The notes: generated by a model not told the origin, from the sequence alone. A stretch of DNA of 64,000 nt from Psychrobacter urativorans (GCF_904846695.1 NZ_CAJHBR010000011.1:1-64000), one strand, 5' to 3'; shown: positions 26,427 to 37,643, counted from the first letter of the stretch. Program-made: numbers and translations.

Positions 26427-28460
26427 CTATCGATTACCTAACAAGGCACGGATATTGGCTAAATATTCATCAGCAACGGCTTCTGGATCTTTACTGGCTT
26501 TTTTCTTCTTAGCCTTGGCAGGCCAGTCGATATGATCCTCCGGTAGCTCATCTAAGAATCTAGACTCTGAGGTAACTCGCATCTGTCCCCCTGAACGGCG
26601 CTGAGTCGCTAAGGTCAAGGTCAGCTCTCGACGCGCACGGGTAATCCCTACGTACATCAAGCGTCGCTCTTCATCTACAGTCTCGCTCAGAATAGAGTTG
26701 CGATGCGGTAACATCTCTTCTTCTAGACCCATGATATAGACATAGTTAAACTCTAGGCCTTTGGCTGCATGCAGAGTCATTAGGTTCACTTTATTAGTGT
26801 TCTCTTCTTCTTGCTGCTGCTCAAGCATATCTAACAATACCAGTTTACGAATAATAGTATCAATAGTACGGTCTTCATCTGACTCAGCGCGATTAATAAG
26901 CGACTGGATACTGGTATAGAGGATCTCAATATTATCTAAACGATTTTTCTCTTGCTGCGGGGTCTTGGCCTCTGAGCGTACTACATCGACGTAGCCAGTC
27001 TCGTCAATCATCTGTTTGACTAAAGGTACTGGATCAGGATGCTGATCGAGCTCACGGGTATAGTGCTCAATAAAATCACCGAACTCTTTAAGAGTGCCAT
27101 AAGCTTTGCTAGGCAATACATGACTAAGACCAGCATGAGTACAAGAGGCCAGTAGCGAGATACTATGCTCTTGTGCAAACAGTCCAAGTTTCTCAAGGGT
27201 TGCCGGCCCCATACCCCGCTTAGGGGTATTGATAATACGTAAAAAAGCACTATCATCTTCAGGGTTTAAAATCAGACGCAGATAGCCCATGATGTCTTTG
27301 ATTTCGCTACGAGCGAAAAAGGACTGACCCCCAGATAACTTATAAGGTATTTGTAGTTGACGTAAATTAGCCTCTAACATCCGCGCCTGAAAGTTACTGC
27401 GATAGAGCACGGCATAATCTTCCCACTCATTGCCATAGCGCAGTTTATGAGTAGCAATCTCCTTAGCAACTCGTTCCGCTTCATCGTCATCATTGCGACA
27501 GTTGATGATACGAATCTTTTCGCCTTGCCCTTTATCTGACCAGAGTTTCTTTTCAAATAAATGCTCGTTATTGGTAATCACGGCATTAGCAGAGGTCAGA
27601 ATCCGGCTGGTTGAGCGGTAATTTTGCTCAAGCATGACTATTTTTAATTTGGGAAAGTCTTCTTTGAGCAGCGCCATGTTTTCAGGTTTAGCCCCACGCC
27701 AAGCGTAGATAGATTGGTCATCATCGCCTACTACCGTAAAGCGCCCTTGCGGCCCAACCAGATACTTGATCATTTCGTACTGAGCGGTATTAGTATCTTG
27801 ATACTCATCGACTAGTAAATAACGAATACGGTTTTGCCATTTATCACGCAGCTCTCTGTTTTCACGGAGTATCTTAGTCGGTAAAACGATTAAGTCATCG
27901 AAATCAACAGCGTTATAAGCGCGCAAATTACGCTCATAAAGGGCATATAAAGTGGCAAAGATCATGTCTTCTGGATCGGTTAAGGTTTCCATCGCCTTAT
28001 CAGGTTCAACTAAATCGTTTTTCCAATCAGATATCATTTTTATGGCTTTGCCAACCAGCTCACGACTCTCAGCGCCACTCAAGTTATCGCGCATCATTAG
28101 CTCCATCAGCAAGCGCTTACTATCGTCGCTGTCCATAATGGAGAAGTTACCTTTGAGCGGCGTATGTATTAACTCATAACGCAAAAACTGTAAACCAAAC
28201 TGATGAAAAGTCGACACGGTTAGGCCACGGGTCTTTTCGCTAGGCAACAACTTGCTCACTCGCGCTTTCATTTCACGGGCAGCTTTATTAGTAAAAGTTA
28301 CCGCAGTGATACGCTCAGCTGGCATGTTGCATTCTTCGATAAGATAAGCAATCTTACGGGTAATCACTGAAGTTTTGCCTGAGCCTGCGCCAGCTAGTAC
28401 TAGCAGCGGACCAGAGACGTAGAGCATGGCTTCTTGTTGTTTGGGATTTAGTTGACTCAT
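26427..28460 (-). CDS. rep: ATP-dependent DNA helicase Rep (UvrD/Rep family)
   Basis: 677 residues, superfamily 1A helicase. Motifs in order: motif I AGAGSGKTSVITRKI (about 20-34), motif Ia TFTNKAAREMK, motif II LLVDEYQDTN, motif III GDDDQSIYAWRGA, motif IV LEQNYRSTSRIL, motif V VNLMTLHAAKGLEF and motif VI EERRLMYVGITRARREL. The length and overall pattern fit Rep better than UvrD or PcrA. Rep helps replication forks pass protein blocks. It has a Lys-rich segment near the C-terminus (AKAKKKKASKDPEA). It appears to be transcribed alone. Confidence 0.93.
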   Translation of the reverse strand: MSQLNPKQQEAMLYVSGPLLVLAGAGSGKTSVITRKIAYLIEECNMPAERITAVTFTNKAAREMKARVSKLLPSEKTRGLTVSTFHQFGLQFLRYELIHTPLKGNFSIMDSDDSKRLLMELMMRDNLSGAESRELVGKAIKMISDWKNDLVEPDKAMETLTDPEDMIFATLYALYERNLRAYNAVDFDDLIVLPTKILRENRELRDKWQNRIRYLLVDEYQDTNTAQYEMIKYLVGPQGRFTVVGDDDQSIYAWRGAKPENMALLKEDFPKLKIVMLEQNYRSTSRILTSANAVITNNEHLFEKKLWSDKGQGEKIRIINCRNDDDEAERVAKEIATHKLRYGNEWEDYAVLYRSNFQARMLEANLRQLQIPYKLSGGQSFFARSEIKDIMGYLRLILNPEDDSAFLRIINTPKRGMGPATLEKLGLFAQEHSISLLASCTHAGLSHVLPSKAYGTLKEFGDFIEHYTRELDQHPDPVPLVKQMIDETGYVDVVRSEAKTPQQEKNRLDNIEILYTSIQSLINRAESDEDRTIDTIIRKLVLLDMLEQQQEEENTNKVNLMTLHAAKGLEFNYVYIMGLEEEMLPHRNSILSETVDEERRLMYVGITRARRELTLTLATQRRSGGQMRVTSESRFLDELPEDHIDWPAKAKKKKASKDPEAVADEYLANIRALLGNR

Positions 28461-28867
28461 AGCGAAACCTTTGGGACAAATAGGGCAAAAGCAAAAGAGG
28501 GCTAGACTTTGAATATCTGTGTAATATTAAAAAGATTAAGTCTAATACAAGCAGTAAAATATATATAAATGGCTTTATAAGTGACTAAAATTAGGTGAGT
28601 TATTATAAAGCAAAAATAATACTTAGGGGGAGTAGATAGATAATGAGCCGATATGCAGGACTGTGTAGCTTTTGCAAATTTTTTGCCCAGTTAATAGCGA
28701 GGCTAACGGCTAACCACTTGGCTAATTGTAGATAATAGTCTGAGCACTTTTTTAAAATACAGCCCGTTAAAATACAGCTAATTAAAATACAGAGCGTTAA
28801 AATGCACCAACTGAACGGCGTCAATTGGTGCCATAGTAACTAAGCAATATTGTTATAACTAATGAAT
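28461..28867. other. AT-rich intergenic region with 15-bp repeats
   Basis: No supported gene. It contains the tandem repeat at 28752-28811. The part next to rep should hold its promoter; no clear -35/-10 pair was found. Confidence 0.5.
28752..28811. repeat. Four imperfect 15-bp tandem repeats
   Basis: Units begin ttaaaatacag, at 28752, 28767, 28782 and 28797, with variable last bases; the fourth is more diverged (ttaaaatgcac). It lies about 55 bases beyond the hemB stop. Confidence 0.85.
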
Positions 28868-29908
<1,041 letters not shown>

Positions 29909-30071
29909 TTATTAGCTGGCTGTTATTGAACAGGCCATTAGTAATGCTAGTTATAAAGCGCAGTGTTTATTAAGGGTTTTATTAATTAATGGCTTTATGC
30001 TTGTCTATGATATCACTGTGAATAGGGTGTTATTAATAAGATTGCTATAAGTAAAAGTTAATCATAAAAGC

Positions 30072-30096
30072 AAAAAACCCCACCAAAGCGGTAGGG
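30072..30096 (-). terminator. Terminator of the RND pump operon
   Basis: On the minus strand ccctacc pairs with ggtgggg (one G-U) around gcttt and a T-run follows. It lies about 60 bases after the stop of the outer-membrane channel gene. Confidence 0.75.
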
Positions 30097-30154
30097 CCAA
30101 TTGTAAAATATCAATAGATAGCGATTACTAGTAATAAGCTATCTTGGCCAACCA

Positions 30155-31984
30155 CTAAGGCTCAATAATCTGTGATACTGGCACTTGCTCAACTGGCGTG
30201 TCTTTAATCACTGTACCAACCGCCGCATCGGCTTTGCCGTCGTTATTAATATCGACTATAGCCTTTGGATCAAAAGTAGCCATTGCTGGGGTTTTTGATT
30301 GCTTGATTGCGATGGCTTCTTGTAGAGAAGCTACTCGTGGTGAGCTGGCAGCGTTAATAGCATAAGCCGCTTGAGATTCAGCACTGTTTTTATTTAAGTT
30401 GGCAATACCTGATAAGTTAGTATATTGCGCTACTGGAATAGCCACTGGTACTGCAAGGTTGGCACCGCCACCGAGCACTTGGTAAAGCTCTATTTGACTG
30501 ATGATTTTTTGTAATTCTAAATCTAAAATACCTTGCTGCGTGGAGAATAACGAGCGCTGCGCATCTAGAACATCTAGATAGTTAGAGATACCCGCTTTAA
30601 AGCGTGCATCAGCGATCACAAAGGTTTGGTCAAAGTTATCTTGTAAGCGATATTGCGAAGCAAGCTGTTCACCAAGCGTTGCCCGCGTTGCTAGCACATC
30701 TGACACTTCACGGAAGGCTGTCTGAATAGAGCGTTCATAATTAGCTAGGGTCTGCGCACGCTCTATTTTTGCCACATCATAATTGGCATCTAAACGGCCA
30801 GCATCAAAAATAGGCACACTAATATTAGGACCGAATGACCAGCCAACAGCGCCGCTTTTGAATAAGTTATCTAAGCTGCTACTGCCAAGACCAACACTAC
30901 TAGCCAAACTTATAGAAGGGTAGTAAGCCGCACGCGCCACTTCTATGTTAGCACCAGCCGCTTTTAGGTTGTACTCCGCTTGTAGCAAATCAGGACGATA
31001 ACGCAGGAGCTCACTAGGTAGACCTGCATTAAAGATTTCATGATTAGTAATATTGCTAATCGCTGGAGCTGGAATTAGATTGGTTGGAATAGGCGTGCCA
31101 ATTAAAAACTGCAAAGCATTACGTGCTCTTAGAATACTGCTCTGGGCACGTAGTACTGCCAGCCTAGCATTCTCAAGTGAGGCGCTAGATTGCAGAGTAG
31201 GCAGCTTAGGATCAATACCGGCCTCAAAACGCTTATTAGCAATGAATAAAGAACGTTCACGACTCTCAACGGTCGCTTCAGCTAACTTGAGCTGCGCTAA
31301 GCTGTAACTAAGATTAGCGTAGCTTTGAGCAATATTACTGATTAAGCTGATCTGCGTTGAGTCTTTAGCCGCACTAGTTGCCAAAAAGTTCTGTAGAGCT
31401 TGATCTTTTAGACTAGCAATCTTGCCCCAAAAGTCGAGCTCATAGTTGGCTAGACCCAAATTGACATTAAAACTATCACCAGTGCTACTACCTAATGCAC
31501 TGCCTTGACGTCGGCGTGAATAGCCAGCGCTGCCATCAATAGTTGGCAAGTCGCGAATATCAGTAATTTGATATTGTGCTCGGGCTTTTTCAATCGCTAA
31601 GCGTGCACTTTCAAAGTCTTTGTTATTCTGCAGTCCTAAAGCAATCAGGCCTTTTAGACGCTCATCACTATAGAAGTCTTGCCAGCGCTGACCAGCCACA
31701 CTAGGTTGCTCAGCAGTGCTTACGGTCTGATTATCAAAGGCACCGTAAGCTTGCTCAATAGGTAGATTAGGCTCAACAAGTACCGGACGCATATCAGCTT
31801 TTGGAATAGTATTACACGCAGCCATACTAAGGACTAGGGCGCTTAAGCCTAAAAGTCGAGTAGCATTTTTGCGAGTGCGAGCGGCAGATAACGAGGCAAA
31901 TCGTACACCTACCACTGAGCGTTGAGCCATAGTAACTACTGGCGTAGAGGTTGAGTTAGGCGTAAAAATGATTTGAGAACTCAT
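30155..31984 (-). CDS. RND efflux outer-membrane channel lipoprotein (OprM/AdeK-like)
   Basis: 609 residues, against about 470-490 for OprM or AdeK. A signal sequence ends in a lipobox (LSMAACNT, Cys at about 57). Two OEP repeats follow, with conserved segments such as NVNLGLANYELDFWGKI and LSNIAQSYANL in the first and LRYRPDLLQAEYNLKAAGAN and WSFGPNISVPIFDAGR in the second. After the usual end (ELYQVLGGGANL, about 499) there is a further tail of about 105 residues containing DINNDGKAD, an EF-hand/dockerin-like acidic loop. The start overlaps the pump stop by 4 bases (ATGA), so translation is coupled. It should form the exit duct of the pump and could also serve MacAB. Confidence 0.92.
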   Translation of the reverse strand: MSSQIIFTPNSTSTPVVTMAQRSVVGVRFASLSAARTRKNATRLLGLSALVLSMAACNTIPKADMRPVLVEPNLPIEQAYGAFDNQTVSTAEQPSVAGQRWQDFYSDERLKGLIALGLQNNKDFESARLAIEKARAQYQITDIRDLPTIDGSAGYSRRRQGSALGSSTGDSFNVNLGLANYELDFWGKIASLKDQALQNFLATSAAKDSTQISLISNIAQSYANLSYSLAQLKLAEATVESRERSLFIANKRFEAGIDPKLPTLQSSASLENARLAVLRAQSSILRARNALQFLIGTPIPTNLIPAPAISNITNHEIFNAGLPSELLRYRPDLLQAEYNLKAAGANIEVARAAYYPSISLASSVGLGSSSLDNLFKSGAVGWSFGPNISVPIFDAGRLDANYDVAKIERAQTLANYERSIQTAFREVSDVLATRATLGEQLASQYRLQDNFDQTFVIADARFKAGISNYLDVLDAQRSLFSTQQGILDLELQKIISQIELYQVLGGGANLAVPVAIPVAQYTNLSGIANLNKNSAESQAAYAINAASSPRVASLQEAIAIKQSKTPAMATFDPKAIVDINNDGKADAAVGTVIKDTPVEQVPVSQIIEP

Positions 31985-34900
31985 TTGGTATTATCTCCAA
32001 AACTTGCAGGCTGATAACTCTCAGAGGGAGTTGGATCCGGCGTATTGTCAGTTGGTGGCGTTGGCGTGTTGTCAGTTGGTGGCGTAGGTTGGTCGTCGTC
32101 ACCATCATCACCACTATTGTCAGCGCTGCCATTACCTTTAGGGCTACCCGCTACTTCATGGCTTTCATTGTTCATATAAGGGAACATACTACGTATCCAA
32201 ATATAGAACATAGGAATAAAGAAGATACCCAGCAAGGTAGCACTAACTACTCCGCCAAGGACACTAGTACCAATAGCGTTCTGGCTACCAGAACCTGCAC
32301 CATTGGCTAGGAATAATGGCACAACCCCAATACCGAAGGCAAGTGAGGTCATAATAATAGGTCGCAAACGCTGTCTTGCGGCTAGCATGACTGCATCTTT
32401 GAGACTATAGCCTTCCTCTTGGTGATCTTTGGCAAACTCAATAATCAAGATGGCATTCTTGGCAGATAGTCCGACTACTGTCAGTAGGCCAACCTGTAAG
32501 TAAACATCATTATCGAAGTCTCGTAGCCAAGTAAATAATGCCGCTCCTAATACCCCAAGTGGAATGACTAGTAGTACTGAGAATGGAATAGACCAACTCT
32601 CATACAAGGCCGCCAAACATAGGAATACCACTAAGATAGAGATAGCGTAGAGCATAGGTGCTTGAGCGCCTGACTTTTGCTCCTCAAGTGATAAGCCTGT
32701 CCACTCAAAGCTGATACCTTCCGGCAATTTATCTACCATAGCTGCCATAGCGTTCATAGCATCGCCAGTACTTAGACCTTCAGCAGCGTTCCCTTGAATA
32801 TTCATTGAGGGTAAGCTGTTATAACGGGTTAAGTTCGGAGAACCATTCTCCCAGCGACTACTAGAAAAAGCATCAAATGGAATCATCTCATTGCTGTCAT
32901 TGCGCACATACCACTTACCTATATCACTAGGGTTAGTACGGCTTTCAGGCTGACCTTGAATAAAGACACGCTTGATACGACCACGATCGACAAAGTCATT
33001 AATATAGCTTGAGCCCCAAGCTGTAGATATCACACTGTTGATACTGCCAAGCGATAAACCATAAGCAGCGGCTTGTTCTTGGTTAATATCGACCTTGAGC
33101 TGCGGTGCATCTTCTTGTCCATTTGGACGTACACCAGCTACTTGATCATTCTGAGCAGCCATTCCTAACAGCATATTACGGGCTGCAAGTAATTCATCAT
33201 GCCCTAAGTTACCGGAATCTTGTAGCATTAAATCAAAGCCACTAGCATTACCAAGGCCACTAATTGCTGGCGGTATGATAGTAAAGACAGTCGCTTCATT
33301 GATTTGGCTAAAGAAGTAACCGTTGGCACGATCAGAAATGGCTTTTACTCCATTATCATCGCCTTCACGATCCGCCCAATCATTGAGCTTAACGAATGCT
33401 AGACCCACGTTCTGACCTTGCCCGACAAAACTAAAACCGGCGATAGTAAAGGCTGAAGCGACGTTATCGGGTTCTTGATTAGTATAATAGTCACTAACCT
33501 TATCGAGAACATCTTGGGTCTGATCAAGCGTAGACCCTGCTGGTAGCTGGACTAAAGTAAACATAATCCCTTGGTCTTCTTCAGGTAAGAAGGAGCCAGG
33601 AATACGTAAGAACACTACTGCCATAATACCGATAATGGCTGCATAAGCGATTAGATATAACCATTTAAAACGGAAGCTATTACCAACGAGCTTCTCATAA
33701 CGAAGACTTACTTTAGCGAAGCTGCGGTTGAACCAACCAAAGAAACCTTTCTGATTTTCACTATTGCCTTTTTCATGACTTTTACTACGTTTGAGTAAAG
33801 TCACACAAAGCGCTGGGGTAAAGATAAGTGCTACTAATGCTGACAATACCATACTAGTGATTAGAGTGATCGCAAACTGGCGATAAATGACCCCTGTTGA
33901 GCCACCAAAGAAGGCCATCGGCACGAATACTGCTGACAAGATCAACGCAATACCGATAACGATTTTACTGATTTCGCCCATCGATTGAATAGTAGCGTTT
34001 TTGATGGAGATCTCAGAGTCTTCCTCCAAGATTCGCTCAACGTTCTCTACCACCACAATAGCATCATCGACCAGTAGACCAATCGATAGTACCATCGCAA
34101 ACATGGTTAATACGTTAATACTAAAGCCGGCAACATAAAGCACCGCAAAGGTACCTAGTAATACAATAGGCACTGCAAGAGTAGGGATGATGGTAGCGCG
34201 CCAGTTCTGTAAGAAGATGAACATGACGATAAATACTAAGACAATTGCCTCAATCAAAGTCATGACTACCTGTTCAATAGATAAACGTACGAACGGCGTA
34301 GTATCATAAGGTACGACAGACTTTAGACCTGCTGGGAAGTTTGCTTCTAATTCGGCTATACGCGCGCTAACTAAGTCACGGGTTTGTAGAGCGTTAGCGC
34401 CACTGGCTAAAGACACAGCAAGGGCGGCCGCATCTTGGCCGTTATAAAGTGAAATAACACCGTAGTCTTCACTACCAATCTCAACCTTAGCAACATCACC
34501 TAAACGTACTTGCGCACCAGAACTATCGGTCTTGAGTAAGATGTCTTCAAATTCATCAGGAGTTTGTAGATAGCTTTGCACGGTAACCGTGGCATTGATA
34601 ACTTGCTCGTCCAGATTCGCTGGTGCTTGTCCAAGCTGACCTGCTGATACTTGAGCATTCTGTGATCGCACGGCTTCAACAACGTCAGATGGTACCATAT
34701 TGAAGCTACGCAAGCGCGCAGGATCAAGCCAAATACGCATCGCATAAGAGGAACCGAATGCTTGTACTTCACCAACGCCTTCAATACGGCTGAGCTGATC
34801 GACCACATTAGAGTTGATATAATCGCCGATATCAGCGCGATCCATACTGCCATCTTCAGAGACAAAACCTTGTACTACCAAAAAGCCACTAGAGGACTTA

Positions 34901-35289
34901 TTGACGTTGACCCCTTGACGCTGAACGGATTCAGGTAGCGAGCTCATGGCTGCTTGAAGTTTATTCTGTACTTGTACTTGCGCAGTATCGGCGTCAGTAC
35001 CGTTCTCAAAGAACAAAGTCACTGAGGCGCCGCCATTTGAAGAGCTTGATGACTTCATATACATCAAGTTATCCAGGCCCTTCATGCGCTGCTCAATAAC
35101 CTGTACTACTGAATCTTCAACGGTTTTCGCATTAGCACCAGGATAGCTAGCACTGACCGAAATAGTCGGTGGCGCAATAGCTGGGTACTGCTCAATCGGT
35201 AAACTGATGACCGATATAATCCCGACAAGCATGACTAATATAGCCAATACCCATGCAAAGATAGGTCGGTTAATAAAAAAAAGTGACAT
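31981..35289 (-). CDS. RND multidrug efflux pump, inner-membrane transporter (AcrB/AdeJ-like)
   Basis: 1102 residues; AcrB has 1049. The HAE1 pattern is complete: start FFINRPIFAWVLAILVML, the proton-relay GLLVDDAIVVVENVERI in TM4, the conserved IPPAISGLGNASGFDL region of the porter domain and VGLSAKNAILIIEFAKD in TM10. Twelve membrane helices and two large periplasmic loops are expected. It exports amphipathic drugs, dyes or detergents using proton flow. A hydrophilic tail after about residue 1045 is rich in Asp, Pro and Thr and contains two copies of an 8-residue repeat (PPTDNTPT type). It is the second of three genes, 35 bases after the adaptor. Confidence 0.95.
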   Translation of the reverse strand: MSLFFINRPIFAWVLAILVMLVGIISVISLPIEQYPAIAPPTISVSASYPGANAKTVEDSVVQVIEQRMKGLDNLMYMKSSSSSNGGASVTLFFENGTDADTAQVQVQNKLQAAMSSLPESVQRQGVNVNKSSSGFLVVQGFVSEDGSMDRADIGDYINSNVVDQLSRIEGVGEVQAFGSSYAMRIWLDPARLRSFNMVPSDVVEAVRSQNAQVSAGQLGQAPANLDEQVINATVTVQSYLQTPDEFEDILLKTDSSGAQVRLGDVAKVEIGSEDYGVISLYNGQDAAALAVSLASGANALQTRDLVSARIAELEANFPAGLKSVVPYDTTPFVRLSIEQVVMTLIEAIVLVFIVMFIFLQNWRATIIPTLAVPIVLLGTFAVLYVAGFSINVLTMFAMVLSIGLLVDDAIVVVENVERILEEDSEISIKNATIQSMGEISKIVIGIALILSAVFVPMAFFGGSTGVIYRQFAITLITSMVLSALVALIFTPALCVTLLKRSKSHEKGNSENQKGFFGWFNRSFAKVSLRYEKLVGNSFRFKWLYLIAYAAIIGIMAVVFLRIPGSFLPEEDQGIMFTLVQLPAGSTLDQTQDVLDKVSDYYTNQEPDNVASAFTIAGFSFVGQGQNVGLAFVKLNDWADREGDDNGVKAISDRANGYFFSQINEATVFTIIPPAISGLGNASGFDLMLQDSGNLGHDELLAARNMLLGMAAQNDQVAGVRPNGQEDAPQLKVDINQEQAAAYGLSLGSINSVISTAWGSSYINDFVDRGRIKRVFIQGQPESRTNPSDIGKWYVRNDSNEMIPFDAFSSSRWENGSPNLTRYNSLPSMNIQGNAAEGLSTGDAMNAMAAMVDKLPEGISFEWTGLSLEEQKSGAQAPMLYAISILVVFLCLAALYESWSIPFSVLLVIPLGVLGAALFTWLRDFDNDVYLQVGLLTVVGLSAKNAILIIEFAKDHQEEGYSLKDAVMLAARQRLRPIIMTSLAFGIGVVPLFLANGAGSGSQNAIGTSVLGGVVSATLLGIFFIPMFYIWIRSMFPYMNNESHEVAGSPKGNGSADNSGDDGDDDQPTPPTDNTPTPPTDNTPDPTPSESYQPASFGDNTK
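32045..32092. repeat. Two 24-bp tandem repeats in the pump C-terminus
   Basis: Units at 32045-32068 and 32069-32092 share ttgtcagttggtggcgt. On the minus strand they code the repeated Pro-Pro-Thr-Asp-Asn-Thr-Pro tail of the pump. Confidence 0.8.
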
Positions 35290-35324
35290 AGTATATCCCT
35301 AGGTCTTCCTAGCTTTGAATGGAA

Positions 35325-36752
35325 TTAATTAGCGGCTGCTGGTTGTTTGGCGTCAGCTTTGGCTGTGTCACTAGCTGGCTTATTCATTGTTTTTGCAGCT
35401 TGTTGTGGTGTTTTGGCAGGAGGCTGATTTGCCGCTTGGCCTTTAGCTGCTGGCGCACCGGGTTGGGTAGGGGCCGCATTAGGATCTTCTAAAGGCTTAG
35501 CTACCACTTCTTGTTCAGGTTTGACTTTGGCACCACCAATCACTACAACTTGGTCGCCGCTCTGTAGACCGTCAGTAATTACCCACTGACCTTTATAAGT
35601 GCCATTAACAGTCACTGGACGTACTTGGATTTTATTATTAGCATCCACGATATAGACTTGCGTCTCACTTTTGGTTGAGCGCATAACCGCACTTTGGGGG
35701 ACTAAAGCGGCATTAGTAATAACGCTTTGAATCAAGCGTGCAGAAACATACATACCAGGCAATAACACGCTATTAGTATTAGGGAATACTGCGCGTAGAG
35801 TAACTGCGCCAGTTGATTCGTCAACCTTAGCTTCTGACAACTCCAATTTACCCGTTACTGGATATACGCTACCATCTTCTAGCACTAGCTCAACAATATT
35901 CATCCCTGCTTGCGCTTTACCTTGAGATATCTGTTGACGTAGTTTTAACAATTCAGATGAGGATTGGCTGATATCGACATAGATAGGATCTAAGCGCGAA
36001 ATCGTTACTAATGGAGTCGCTTGGCTAGCATTTACTAATGAGCCTGCAGTAGCCGTTGAGCGATCACTACGACCGGAAATGGGTGAGCGTACGATAGTAC
36101 GGTTAAGATCTAAAGTACTAGCATCCAAACCTGATCTAGCGCTTTGAATACCAGCTTTCGAGCTTTCTATGCCAGCTTGAGACTGACTGACTGCGGCATT
36201 GGCACTAGCAACCGCTGCTTGTGCGGTACGAACTTGGGTTTGCGCTTGATCATACTGCTGTTTAGAGATAGCGTCGATTTCGACTAGACCCTTTAGGCGC
36301 TGAAAATCGTTTATTGCTTGTGCCAATGAAGCTTGGCGACTGGCCAATTCAGCTTTAGCATTGGCATTATTAGCCAAAGCAGTCTGATAATTAGCTTGTG
36401 CTTGTTGAACAGCAGCTTCACCGCTAGCGATAGAAGTGGCATAGTTATCAGTATTGATACGATATAAAGGCTGGCCTTTTTTGACGTTACTGCCTTCACG
36501 GAAGAGTATCTCGTCAATAATACCGTCTACTTGTGGACGTACATCTGCAGTTTCGAATGCAGTGGTGCGTCCAGAAAAGGTTTGTACTTGAGGTATAGTA
36601 CCCAAAGTAACGGTTTGGACGTTGACGACGGCAGGCGGCATCTGTTGCTGAGCGGCTTCGGCAGCAGCGTCCTCTTTTTTGTCACAGCCAACCAGTACCG
36701 CTGTCGATAGTACAGATGCTATTACAATCGTAAGATAAGAGTGCTTCATCAA
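35325..36752 (-). CDS. RND efflux periplasmic adaptor (AcrA/AdeI-like)
   Basis: 475 residues; AcrA has 397. The signal peptide ends in a lipobox LVGCDKK (Cys at about 23). The lipoyl half-motifs, a coiled-coil hairpin (about 100-205) and the barrel (RSPISGRSDRSTATAGSLV) follow in the standard order. The extra length is a Pro/Ala/Gln/Lys-rich tail after about residue 415. It connects the transporter to the outer-membrane channel. It is the first gene of the three-gene pump operon; no regulator gene is next to it, but 890 bases of gene-free DNA lie upstream. Confidence 0.94.
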   Translation of the reverse strand: MMKHSYLTIVIASVLSTAVLVGCDKKEDAAAEAAQQQMPPAVVNVQTVTLGTIPQVQTFSGRTTAFETADVRPQVDGIIDEILFREGSNVKKGQPLYRINTDNYATSIASGEAAVQQAQANYQTALANNANAKAELASRQASLAQAINDFQRLKGLVEIDAISKQQYDQAQTQVRTAQAAVASANAAVSQSQAGIESSKAGIQSARSGLDASTLDLNRTIVRSPISGRSDRSTATAGSLVNASQATPLVTISRLDPIYVDISQSSSELLKLRQQISQGKAQAGMNIVELVLEDGSVYPVTGKLELSEAKVDESTGAVTLRAVFPNTNSVLLPGMYVSARLIQSVITNAALVPQSAVMRSTKSETQVYIVDANNKIQVRPVTVNGTYKGQWVITDGLQSGDQVVVIGGAKVKPEQEVVAKPLEDPNAAPTQPGAPAAKGQAANQPPAKTPQQAAKTMNKPASDTAKADAKQPAAAN

Positions 36753-37643
36753 TGTCCTCTGGAGTATTCAGTTTTAATAAAAGGTTGTAGTACAATAATT
36801 TTTAATACGCTAGGTTATAATAGGCTTAAAAAAATAGCCTTTATAAGCGTGATCGATATAACCCTAATGCTAATAACTAGTGCTAATAAACAATAACCAT
36901 GTTTTACGATTACGGTTAGCCTCAAGGAGGTATCCCATCGACTAAGGCAAGATAATAATATGAAAGCTAATGATATTAGTAATAAATTTAGTGAGCTATT
37001 ATAAACTATCGGGTCTACCCTACAGTCAAGCAACTAAATAGTAGACTTATGCCATTAAGTAACTATAAGTTATTTTTTAGTTACAGCAAACGTTGATAGT
37101 ATAAGCGTTACACAAGTTACCTTAAATAAAACTTTAAGATAACGCTATAGTTAATATATTGTTAATTTTTGTTATATGAGTTTATTTATAGCGTACTAAG
37201 TGACGAACAGCCATAAAAATATGGCTTGTAAGCAAAATATATAATTTAGCAATAAGTTAATGTGAATGTTAAAAAATACTACAGGTAAGCATTGATATCT
37301 GATTTGTTGATTAACAACCTATACCTTTGCTACTAGGGCAGAATCTATCACTATTACTCATTAATAACTAATCAATAGTAATTAGTTGCTAGTTACAGGC
37401 TACTTATAGTTTTAAGGTTGTTGTCTTAAGATCAGGGGTTTAAGAAATAGCAACAGTCGATTGAGTTATTGAATTGCTCGGTGACTAATTTAACAGGAAT
37501 TACAGTAATAACTGATAGTTTAACAGCGGATAGTTCAACAGCTGAGCGATGAATCCCTCAGCATTCTAATCCTGACGTTTTAACAGCCATTACCTTTGTC
37601 ACTGATCATTTAGCAGCTAGCAAAATTAGTTTTTAATTTTAGC
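36753..37643. other. Long gene-free region upstream of the RND operon
   Basis: About 890 bases, AT-rich, with no credible protein frame. GTAACTA (37059-37065) and TAGTTAC (37078-37084) form an inverted repeat of operator-like spacing. Two 15-bp tandem units (gatagtttaacagcg / gatagttcaacagct) lie near 37512-37541. It must contain the pump promoter, but no -35/-10 pair stands out. Confidence 0.45.

Noticed and set aside
28603..28824. A 73-aa minus-strand frame with a Cys-Ile-Leu repeat
   Set aside because: It starts at a TTG without a ribosome-binding site, and the repeat simply follows from the 15-bp DNA tandem.
36917..36936. Sequence caaggaggtatcccatcg resembling a ribosome-binding site
   Set aside because: No start codon with an open frame follows it.
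36815..37033. A 72-aa minus-strand frame upstream of the RND adaptor
   Set aside because: Composition of random AT-rich DNA (Leu/Ile/Ser-rich) and no start signal.
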